DNA of 64,000 nt from Methylorubrum extorquens (lineage in GTDB: Bacteria > Pseudomonadota > Alphaproteobacteria > Rhizobiales > Beijerinckiaceae), in assembly GCF_024169925.1 (NCBI RefSeq), contig NZ_JALJXF010000001.1, forward strand, positions 4,692,501 through 4,756,500, read 5' to 3'. Under the pieces are notes generated by a model, which was given only the letters and a program-made list of their open reading frames with translations, did no database searches and was not told where the DNA came from. The translations under genes were made by a program, and so were the position numbers. Shown in pieces: positions 1 through 7,484 of the stretch (position 1 is the first letter of the stretch; each line of letters opens with the position of its first letter).

Positions 1-1
1 G

Positions 2-409
2 GATGCCTTCCTTGCCGGATACGGCGCGGCCCAGGCCGTGCCGGGTCCGCTCTTCACGGTCGCCGCCTATCTCGGCGCGGTGGCGCACCCGGCGCCGAAC
101 GGTGTTCTCGGGGCCGCCATCGCCCTCGTCGCGATCTTCCTGCCGGGCCTCCTGCTCGTCTACGGGATGCTGCCCTTCTGGGATGTCGTCCGGGCGCGGC
201 CGGCGGCGCGGGCGGCCATGCGCGGCACCAATGCCGCCGTGGTCGGCATCCTGGGCGCGGCCCTCTACGATCCAGTCTGGACCGGCGCGGTCGGCTCGCC
301 CCGCGATTTTGCCCTCGCGGCTCTTGCCTTCGTGCTGCTGACCGTATGGAAGGCGCCGCCCTGGTTTGTCGTCGTGCTGACGGCGCTGGGCGGTCTCGCC
401 ATCGGTTGA
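2..409 (+). CDS. chrA: Chromate transporter, C-terminal part (partial)
   Basis: The reading frame is open from the first bases and ends in TGA at 407-409, so only the last ~135 residues are present. The sequence is strongly hydrophobic with several membrane segments. It contains the stretch AFLAGYGAAQAVPGPLFTVA, typical of the second half of CHR-family chromate efflux proteins (inner membrane, chromate/proton antiport in known members). The family is usually ~400 residues with two homologous halves; this is the second. The first half lies left of the window. Family assignment rests on remembered motif similarity. Confidence 0.8.
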   Translation, partial: DAFLAGYGAAQAVPGPLFTVAAYLGAVAHPAPNGVLGAAIALVAIFLPGLLLVYGMLPFWDVVRARPAARAAMRGTNAAVVGILGAALYDPVWTGAVGSPRDFALAALAFVLLTVWKAPPWFVVVLTALGGLAIG

Positions 410-494
410 GTGCGCGCTCCCAAGGCACGCTCGCCATACATGAGCGGCCTGCGGTCTCCCTGCGAAGCACCCGCCCGTCGCCTCGGTCAGCCGG

Positions 495-1508
495 TCACGG
501 CCCGTCGCGGCTCGGGGCAGGCCGGTACGCCTCGGCCGGGAGATCGCGCGACAGGCTCTCGCCGGTCGAGCGGCCCGGAGCCGGGCTCGGCATCAAGCCG
601 CCGCCCGCCCCCTCTGCCGGTTTCGGCACATCGGTGATGTAGCGCTGCGCCCCGCCCGGCGCCGGATTCGCGACCGGCGGTTCGGAGGCCGGGGCGGCGC
701 CCTGCGGCGTGGTGGGGGCGAGGTAGCGGCGGCCACCGCTCTCCGGCGGCGTGGGCGTCGGCGGGCGGAGCGGTGGCGCGGCCTGTGGCGGAGCAGCCGG
801 TGGCGGCTTCGGCGCGGCGTCGGCGGGCGGCGCGCTGGGCGCGGGCCGCGTCGCCTGCCGCTTCACGGGGGCGGGCCTTTCGCGCCGGACCGCGGAGGGA
901 CGGGATCGGGACAGGGCGGACCGCGCCCCGGGCTCGCCGGGGAGGGAGATGGTCATCCGTTCGACGGCGGCGACGAGGTCGTCGAGGCTCGCCTGCGCCG
1001 TGCGGCACAGCCGGATCCGCAGGGAGAGGGCGCGCCGGCCCGTGGTCGGGGAGACCGACGCGTCGAACAGGCCGCCGCGGCTCGCAGCGCGCTGAGCCGC
1101 GCTCGCCCGCTCGAACCATTGCCACGCGTAGAGGCAGTCGCTCCCGAGTGCGAGGCCGACCGGCCCGTAGTTGTTGCGCCGCGGCGCGACCACGCGGAGA
1201 ACCTGCCCCGGAAAGCGGACCGCGATCTCGCCGTCGATGCCGAACTGGCTCGGCTTGGCCAGCCGCGGCGGAAAGGCGAGCAGGAGGTCGCCGGTCTCGT
1301 TGCGCAGGGCGATCTCGGCATGGTTGCGGCCGTCGCCGCCCTCGAAGCGGATGCGCTGATCGAACCCGTCGCGCACCCGCGTCTCGACGACGCCCGCGAC
1401 CGTGCCGGCGCCGGGCAGGCGCAGGACCGGCGCGGTCTGCGCCAGGGCCGGACCGGCCAGAAGCAGGGCCGGGACTGCCGCGAGGAGGCCGAGGAGACGC
1501 GATCTCAC
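495..1508 (-). CDS. Secreted cellulose-operon protein, BcsN-like
   Basis: A 337-residue protein with a clear signal peptide (residues 1-23, cut after PALA). A ~170-residue conserved-looking domain with the cysteine-containing stretch DCLYAWQWFER follows, then a Pro/Ala-rich low-complexity tail. Its ATG lies 4 bases inside the end of the upstream TPR gene (stop at 1505-1507), so the two are probably translationally coupled. It is the last gene of the bcs operon. BcsN is a poorly understood accessory protein of alphaproteobacterial cellulose operons; position and the CLYAWQ region suggest BcsN, but this is from memory. Alternatively it is a genus-specific periplasmic protein. Confidence 0.55.
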   Translation of the reverse strand: MRSRLLGLLAAVPALLLAGPALAQTAPVLRLPGAGTVAGVVETRVRDGFDQRIRFEGGDGRNHAEIALRNETGDLLLAFPPRLAKPSQFGIDGEIAVRFPGQVLRVVAPRRNNYGPVGLALGSDCLYAWQWFERASAAQRAASRGGLFDASVSPTTGRRALSLRIRLCRTAQASLDDLVAAVERMTISLPGEPGARSALSRSRPSAVRRERPAPVKRQATRPAPSAPPADAAPKPPPAAPPQAAPPLRPPTPTPPESGGRRYLAPTTPQGAAPASEPPVANPAPGGAQRYITDVPKPAEGAGGGLMPSPAPGRSTGESLSRDLPAEAYRPAPSRDGP

Positions 1509-3523
1509 GGAAAACCCTTCCCGTTCGGCCCGTTGCCCGACGAGACGCGGGAGGGCACGGAGAAACGGTCGCTCTCCGGCGTGGTGGCGGCCCGGCCGCG
1601 CTCGGCCTGCTGGTCCTGCCAGAGCGTGCCCGGCGGGGGCGGGGAGAGGCCCTCCGGCTTGTCGAGGCCGTTATAGCCCGGTAGCAGGGCAAAGCCGTAG
1701 CGCTCGTAGGGCATCGCGCCCGCCCCGTTGACGCGCCGCGCCACCAGGGGCGGCCGCGCGGTCACGGGCTCGCGGGCGTAGCTGCCGGGCGCGGCCGGCT
1801 CGGTGAGCGGCCGCTGCAGCGAGGCCGGTGGGTAGCGCAGGGGATTGTCGAGGGGCACGCTCAGCGGGAACTCATTGCGCTGCACCGCCGCCGGCACCGC
1901 ACCGGTCTGGGCGCCCATCGTGGCCGCGTCCGGCCGGGGTACGCGGCCGTAGGAGGGGGCTTCGGGTTTCGGTTCGGGCCGCGCCTCCGCCCGCGCGGGC
2001 GGCCGAGGCGGGGGCGGCTGCGGCGTGGCGCAGGGCAGCGGCGGCCCGCCCGTATCCTCGCGGAACAGCATGTCGACGACCTTCGGGAACAGGCCGTCGT
2101 AGCGGTTCACGGTTTCGAGATAGGGGCGCTGGCGCTTCAGCCGTTGCAGTGTGAGGGCGTAGCCGAACACCGTGGTCTCGCTCGGCATCCAGGCGACGGC
2201 GCGCTGGAACCACTCGAGCGCCGTGTCGAACTGGCAGGAATTGTAGGCGTACCACGCCAACCCCTGCGCGCCCTCACCGGAGGCGGAGGCGATGACGACC
2301 TTGGCGTAGCGCTCGATCCGCGCGGGCTCGATGAAGGGCGGGTTGGCCAGCGTCAGCTTGCGTTCGAGCACGTCGATGAACAGCAGCTCGTTGCCGACGA
2401 AGCGGTCGCGCCAAGCATAGGCGACCTCTTCCGCCTCGCGCAGCATGTTGAGTTCGCGCAGGGTATGGGCGAGGCCGTGGGCGACCATGGCGTCGCCGCC
2501 GCGGCCGATGGCGAGCTTGAACCATTCCAGCGCCTCGCGGAACTGGCGCCGCTTGTAGGCGTACCAGCCGAGCAGCCCGGTCTGGCTCGGGTCACCGCTC
2601 TTGCGGGCGTAGGTCTGGAAGGCGGTGAGGTCGGCCAGCGTCGGCGTCTGGGCCGGCTCGTCGTGCAGGAAGGCGGCGATGCGGGCGCGGGTGATATCGA
2701 GGCGGATCGCGTCGAATTCCGAGGCGCCCTCCGAGGCGGTGCGCCCCATGGCGATGAGCCGCTCGGCCTGATCCATCTTGAGATGGCTCATCGCCTTCTG
2801 GATCGTGGCGAGCCGCGCGCCCGCATCGGCAGGGCCGTCGAGGACAGACTTGTAGAGATCGAAGGCGTCCTCGCCCGCCCCCGTCGTGGCCAGCGCGTCG
2901 GCGATGATCCAGAGACTTTCGAGGTCCGACGTCTCGAGGGCGCTGGGATCGGAGCGGTAGAGGGCGACCACCTCGTCGGCGTTCTTGCCGAGTTCGTTCT
3001 TGCCCGTCCCGTTCTTCTCCGCGGTGGCCTTGATGCTGTTGCGGAACTCCGCCCGGCGCAGTTTGCGCGCGAGTTCGTCCGAGGGCTGCCAGTTCGGTTC
3101 GAGCGAGCGCCGCGCGGCGATGGCCGCGCGCAGATCCTGGAAGCGTCCGGCGGTGAACAGATCCCACAGCGGCGCTTCTTCGGGCGGGCTCGGCTGCAGG
3201 GTGTCGAGATCACCCGGCTCGGTCCAGCCGGGATAGAGCCGCTTCAGCCGCGCGATCTCGGCCTTCATCCGGGCGGTCTGCTTCTGCGAGGCGTAGTAGC
3301 GCAGCGCGCTCTCATCGACCATGCCGGGCGTGACCCCGGTCTCGGGATCGACCACGATCGCGGGCGCGCGGGCGCCGTCGCCGTAGATGAGGCGCGTGGA
3401 CGATTCCGGCGCCGCGCCGCTCTGGGCCATTGCGGGCGCCGCACCGGCGAGCAAGAGCGCTCCGATGAGCGCGCCCGACCGCGTGACAACGGCCAACGGT
3501 CCGGCCGTTTGACCCCGGCGCAT
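1505..3523 (-). CDS. Cellulose-operon TPR protein (periplasmic)
   Basis: A 672-residue protein. The start at 3523 is preceded by a GGGAGAG ribosome site and gives a signal peptide ending in APAMA. An in-frame ATG at 3589 would add 22 residues overlapping bcsZ. Degenerate tetratricopeptide repeats fill the middle; two near-copies read GLLGWYAYKRRQFREALEWF and GLAWYAYNSCQFDTALEWFQ. The C-terminal ~170 residues are Pro/Arg-rich. In enterobacteria BcsC joins TPRs to an outer-membrane barrel; no barrel is visible here, so this is more like BcsK-type TPR proteins, with export perhaps relying on a separate porin. Likely role (inference): periplasmic scaffold for cellulose export. Confidence 0.75.
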   Translation of the reverse strand: MRRGQTAGPLAVVTRSGALIGALLLAGAAPAMAQSGAAPESSTRLIYGDGARAPAIVVDPETGVTPGMVDESALRYYASQKQTARMKAEIARLKRLYPGWTEPGDLDTLQPSPPEEAPLWDLFTAGRFQDLRAAIAARRSLEPNWQPSDELARKLRRAEFRNSIKATAEKNGTGKNELGKNADEVVALYRSDPSALETSDLESLWIIADALATTGAGEDAFDLYKSVLDGPADAGARLATIQKAMSHLKMDQAERLIAMGRTASEGASEFDAIRLDITRARIAAFLHDEPAQTPTLADLTAFQTYARKSGDPSQTGLLGWYAYKRRQFREALEWFKLAIGRGGDAMVAHGLAHTLRELNMLREAEEVAYAWRDRFVGNELLFIDVLERKLTLANPPFIEPARIERYAKVVIASASGEGAQGLAWYAYNSCQFDTALEWFQRAVAWMPSETTVFGYALTLQRLKRQRPYLETVNRYDGLFPKVVDMLFREDTGGPPLPCATPQPPPPRPPARAEARPEPKPEAPSYGRVPRPDAATMGAQTGAVPAAVQRNEFPLSVPLDNPLRYPPASLQRPLTEPAAPGSYAREPVTARPPLVARRVNGAGAMPYERYGFALLPGYNGLDKPEGLSPPPPGTLWQDQQAERGRAATTPESDRFSVPSRVSSGNGPNGKGFP

Positions 3524-3573
3524 TCTCTCCCGCCGGGCCGGCAGCCCTTTCGGTGGAGGCCGCCGCGGGGGCG

Positions 3574-4836
3574 TCAGGATTTCACGCATGACGGATACCG
3601 CATCCGGGCCGCGATCAGCGAGAGGAGTTGCAGGGTAGCCGGATAGTAGTTCTGATTGTCCTGCACCGTCCTTAAGGATTCGGGAAAGGGCGTTCCGTCC
3701 GCGGCGCAGGCGGTAAGCGCGGGGATCGCCGTGTAGCCCGGCTCGCTCAGCCACTCGACCGGCTGTCCGTCGCGGGTGTCGACGATCGGCAGGCGCTCGC
3801 GGTCGATCCCGCCCCAAAGCGTCTTGAAGGGCGCGTAGTCCTCCGGCCGCCCGACGCCGGCCCAGGCGAGATAGAGCGGCACCCGGATCGCGTTGTAGGA
3901 GAACAGCGGCGGGAAGCCGTCGGCGGGGCGTAAGCTGTCCTTGGCCGAAATCCACTCGGTCGGCAGGCTGCTCGGCCCGAAGCGGGACTGGCGCAGGAAA
4001 TCGACGCCGCTGCGGATCAGCGACGCCCAATCGTATTCGGGGGCGACGATCGGCAATCGCTGGAAGGCGGGGAAGACCCAGTAGGACAGGTTGATGAGCG
4101 GGCCGTCGGTGCGCTCGCGGGCCGAGAAGCCGGAGACGGCCGGCAGCAGGACCGGCCCGTGCGGGTCCTTGAACAGGATGGTCTTGCGGCCGAACTCGAC
4201 GGCGATGCGGCGCGCGGCGGTGCGGTAGGAGGGTTCGCCCCAGGCCTCCGCCGCCTCGGTGAGCGCCCAGGCGACCAGGATGTCGCCGTCGGTGGCGTTG
4301 TTCATGTCGGAGACCGCCGGGCGGTGGTCGGGCGCCCAGCGCCATGCCAGCAGCTCGTCGGAGCGCACCATCAGGTTGGCGCGGGTCCAGCCCCAGATCC
4401 GCTCGAAGCTGGCCCGGTCGCCGGCCGCGACGGCGAGCAGCATGCCGTAGCCCTGGCCCTCGCTGTGGCTGATCAGGCCGTTGGCGGTGTCGACGATCCG
4501 GCCCTGCTCGGTGATGAACCGCGCCCGGTAGGCGCGCCACGCCGCGTCGTCGCCCAGCGTGTTGGCGAGCATCGGGCCGGCATCGGTCCGCGCCGTCGTC
4601 TCGGCGCGTGGCGGGCTCGGCAGGGCCGTGGCGGGCGGCACCGTGGTGGCCTCCGTCTGCTGCGGCGCAGGTTGGCTCCCTTGGGGCGCGGTCTCCGGGG
4701 AGGCCGGCTGCGGCGTCGTCTGCGCCGCGGCGGATCCGGCCGCCGCGAGGGTGAGCGCCGTGGCGACCGTCCATCCGATAAGGCCCAGGGTGGCAGGGCG
4801 GCGGCGAGGACGGCACGGCGCGCGGGGGGGCCGCAT
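3574..4836 (-). CDS. bcsZ: Cellulase, glycoside hydrolase family 8 (BcsZ)
   Basis: A 420-residue endo-beta-1,4-glucanase of GH8, secreted to the periplasm, where BcsZ trims nascent cellulose and is needed for normal synthesis. Residues 1-38 form a long signal peptide ending SAAAQ, followed by a Pro/Thr/Ala linker to ~85. The GH8 signature SEGQGYGM has its catalytic Glu at residue 126, and ATDGD has the catalytic Asp at 183. The ATG overlaps the bcsB stop (TGATG), indicating translational coupling, which fixes the start. The protein ends in CVKS at 3574. Length is slightly above the usual ~370 because of the linker. Confidence 0.92.
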   Translation of the reverse strand: MRPPRAPCRPRRRPATLGLIGWTVATALTLAAAGSAAAQTTPQPASPETAPQGSQPAPQQTEATTVPPATALPSPPRAETTARTDAGPMLANTLGDDAAWRAYRARFITEQGRIVDTANGLISHSEGQGYGMLLAVAAGDRASFERIWGWTRANLMVRSDELLAWRWAPDHRPAVSDMNNATDGDILVAWALTEAAEAWGEPSYRTAARRIAVEFGRKTILFKDPHGPVLLPAVSGFSARERTDGPLINLSYWVFPAFQRLPIVAPEYDWASLIRSGVDFLRQSRFGPSSLPTEWISAKDSLRPADGFPPLFSYNAIRVPLYLAWAGVGRPEDYAPFKTLWGGIDRERLPIVDTRDGQPVEWLSEPGYTAIPALTACAADGTPFPESLRTVQDNQNYYPATLQLLSLIAARMRYPSCVKS

Positions 4837-7484
4837 CAGGAATTCCTCCGACCGAGTTGGCGAACGAGACCCGTCGTGGCGAGGCCGAGGCACAGCGCCA
4901 TGAACAGGGTCATGCCGACGTAGTAGCCGGGATTGAGGGAGAGCCAGGCCGCCGAAACGAGCCGGAAGTTCGCGAGCGACCACGAGCGGGTCTCGATCAG
5001 CGCGACGCGATCCGCATCGACCGTGGTGAGGGTGCCGTCCGAAGCGTCGAGGAAGGCGGCGCGCCCGACGAGGCGGGTCCAGACCACGGGATCGACGAGG
5101 CAGGACACCGAGGCCTTGAGCATCGACGGGTTCGGCGCGGTGACGAGCACGGTGGTCTCGCTCAGCCGCGTTCGGCCGCTGTCCTCGGCGATGATGAGCG
5201 AGGCGCGGGGATTGACCGGCACGTCTGCCGTCGGCGCCTCGATCAGGCCCGTCATGCCGTTGCGCAGCCGCAGCGCCCCGTTCGCGAGCCGGGTCCACCC
5301 CTCCCGCAGGACCGTGGGCACGAAGGCCGCGCCCGACAGGGTCTGGTCCCAGCGGGCCACGAGTTCCTCATCGGTCTCCGGGGCTGCCGGCCGCGGCGGC
5401 GTTCGTGGCGCGGGCGCGGCGGGGGCGGCTGCGGATGCCGGGGGTGCCGCGGCCACGCTGACCGGCACCGCGGCGGGCGGCAGGGCGCAGCGCATCGGCA
5501 GGTTGCGGCGCAGCCGGTCGAGGGTCAGCACGCCCTCGGGGCCGAACTGGCCCGGCGTCGCCACCGTCTCGGCCCGCCCGCCCCAGATGCGGCGGATCTC
5601 CTCGGGATCGAGGCCGACCTCTTGGATCGTCACCGGATTGAGGGCGCGGGCGGGCGCCACCACGAGCTTGGCGCCGCTCTCCGTGCCGCCGGCATCGGGC
5701 ACGAGTTCGAAGTCGATCACGCGCTTGGCGGCGATGGCGAGGCGGGCGGCCAGCGTCGCGGCCGCATCCGCCGTCTCGCGGTCGCTCACCGGCAGCACGA
5801 GGCGCGGGCGCTGGCCCGGCGCGGTGAAAGGCACGGCACCGGCTTTGACCGCCGCGAGATCGGGGCTGCGCACGGCTCGGGCCAGGGACGGGATTTCGAG
5901 GCGGGTGCGGTCGAGGAAGAGGAAGCGCGGCTGGCGCGCCGCCGGGGAGAGCGTATCGCAGACCCTGTCCGCCGCGTTGGGCAACTGCGCGCTGATCTCG
6001 ACGCTGTTCAGGCCCGGCCGCCACAGGCTCAAGGGCAGCGGGATGGCCTGATCGTCGAATACCTCGCCGCGGGCATAGGGCAGCGGCACGCTCGCGGCGT
6101 TGCGGCCGTTGATATCGACGACGATCTGCGCGTTCGAATCGAGCCCCGCGGCGTAGCCGCCGGCCAGATGCAGCATGGCCTTACCGTAATCGGCGGGCAC
6201 GAAATCGGGGGGAAAGCGCAATTCGATCCGGGTGCGCAGCAGGCGCCCGTTGAACTCGCGACTGGTGACGCCGAGGCGTTCCAGTTCGAGCCGCTCGCCG
6301 CCCTGCACCTCGTAGCCCCGGATCAGGGGCGCGAGCGCCGTGCCGGGCCCGCTGCCGCCGGCATCGCCGGCCGCGGCGAGCTGGGTGACGGCCGCCCGCA
6401 CGTCCTCGGGGCCGGTGCCGGTGACGACGAGCGTCGGCGTGCGGTTGCCCCGCGGGGGCAGCAGGGCGAGCCGGGGCCCGGTGATCGGCCCAAGATCCTC
6501 GACGCCGTCCGTGCCGCGGATCTCGGCGGCGGTGCCGACGAGCAGGTTGACCCCGCTGCGGCCGGAGAGCGGCGGCCCGAAGCTGACCGCGGGCCGGGCG
6601 AGCCGGCTCACGACGGCGAGCGCCTGCACGGCGCCGATCATCCGCTCCAGACGCGGCAGGGTCGGCTTCTCGTTGAGCAGCACGCCGATGGGCAGCGCGC
6701 CGCTCTCGTCGGGTTCGAGGGCGGCCAGCGATTTCAGGTCGAGGTCGGGGGCCGGCGCGACCACCAGCCCGGAGCGCGAGGGATCGATCTGGGTCCAGAG
6801 CTCGTAGGTCGCCTCGATCGCGCAATCGACCCGGTGGCGCTGGCTCGCCGTCAGGGTCACGGCGTTGTAGCCGGCCTTGAGGACGCCGTCGGGAATCGCG
6901 AATTCCACGACCTTGACGGCGCCAGGTGCCTGAATCCGGGTCCAGCCGACCTTGGTGCCGTTGACGAGGCCGGTGAGTTCCGAGCCCTCCGGCGCCACCG
7001 AGATCGCCGAGAGGTAGGAGACGCGCAGCCGCGCCCCGCCCCGCGCCTGCCCCTCGGTGAGGTAGACCGGGTATTGCAGCACGTCCTCCTCGCCCGAAAG
7101 GCGGAAGCCGCGGGTGCCGGCGGGCAGGCGGCGGGCCGGGGCGATGGTCGCCTGGACCTGCTGACGGCGTCCGGCGTCGGCGCTGTCGGGGGCCGACGGA
7201 CGGCCTTGCGTCGTCGGCACCGGAGTGGTGGAGGGCGCGGGGCCTCGCGGGGGGATTTGCGCCGGAGCTTGAACTGGTGCCGGACCCTGCTTTCGCAGGG
7301 CGTCTCCGGTCGGCGGTACCGTCAGGCGCTCGGCCGGCCCGGTCCCGAGGAAGCTCTGCGCGCGGGCCGGCACCCCGCCCATGAGCGCGAGGGCGAGCGC
7401 GGCGGCCAGGGCAGGCGTCCGGGGGGCCCGGCGCGCGGGTCCGAGCCCGGATCGTGGGAGAGGCCGCCCCGCCATCGCGCTCAT
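4836..7484 (-). CDS. bcsB: Cellulose synthase regulatory subunit BcsB
   Basis: An 882-residue periplasmic, membrane-anchored partner of BcsA that guides the glucan across the periplasm. It has an N-terminal signal peptide (to ~44, ending PARA), a Pro-rich linker, then alternating carbohydrate-binding-like and flavodoxin-like domains. A second Pro/Ala-rich linker lies near residues 680-710. One C-terminal transmembrane helix (GYYVGMTLFMALCLGLATTG) is followed by a basic tail, as in BcsB. The ATG overlaps the bcsA stop (ATGA at 7481-7484). A start three codons downstream (7475) is possible. Second gene of the bcsABZ core. Confidence 0.9.
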   Translation of the reverse strand: MSAMAGRPLPRSGLGPARRAPRTPALAAALALALMGGVPARAQSFLGTGPAERLTVPPTGDALRKQGPAPVQAPAQIPPRGPAPSTTPVPTTQGRPSAPDSADAGRRQQVQATIAPARRLPAGTRGFRLSGEEDVLQYPVYLTEGQARGGARLRVSYLSAISVAPEGSELTGLVNGTKVGWTRIQAPGAVKVVEFAIPDGVLKAGYNAVTLTASQRHRVDCAIEATYELWTQIDPSRSGLVVAPAPDLDLKSLAALEPDESGALPIGVLLNEKPTLPRLERMIGAVQALAVVSRLARPAVSFGPPLSGRSGVNLLVGTAAEIRGTDGVEDLGPITGPRLALLPPRGNRTPTLVVTGTGPEDVRAAVTQLAAAGDAGGSGPGTALAPLIRGYEVQGGERLELERLGVTSREFNGRLLRTRIELRFPPDFVPADYGKAMLHLAGGYAAGLDSNAQIVVDINGRNAASVPLPYARGEVFDDQAIPLPLSLWRPGLNSVEISAQLPNAADRVCDTLSPAARQPRFLFLDRTRLEIPSLARAVRSPDLAAVKAGAVPFTAPGQRPRLVLPVSDRETADAAATLAARLAIAAKRVIDFELVPDAGGTESGAKLVVAPARALNPVTIQEVGLDPEEIRRIWGGRAETVATPGQFGPEGVLTLDRLRRNLPMRCALPPAAVPVSVAAAPPASAAAPAAPAPRTPPRPAAPETDEELVARWDQTLSGAAFVPTVLREGWTRLANGALRLRNGMTGLIEAPTADVPVNPRASLIIAEDSGRTRLSETTVLVTAPNPSMLKASVSCLVDPVVWTRLVGRAAFLDASDGTLTTVDADRVALIETRSWSLANFRLVSAAWLSLNPGYYVGMTLFMALCLGLATTGLVRQLGRRNS

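Noticed and set aside
2144..3646. A 500-codon plus-strand open frame opposite the TPR gene
   Set aside because: Composition dominated by Gly/Arg/Glu/Val, no domain, and antisense to a clear exported TPR protein.
1505..4816. A 1103-codon minus-strand frame spanning bcsZ and the TPR gene
   Set aside because: Its first half overlaps bcsZ in another frame and is low-complexity Arg/Pro; the real protein starts near 3523.
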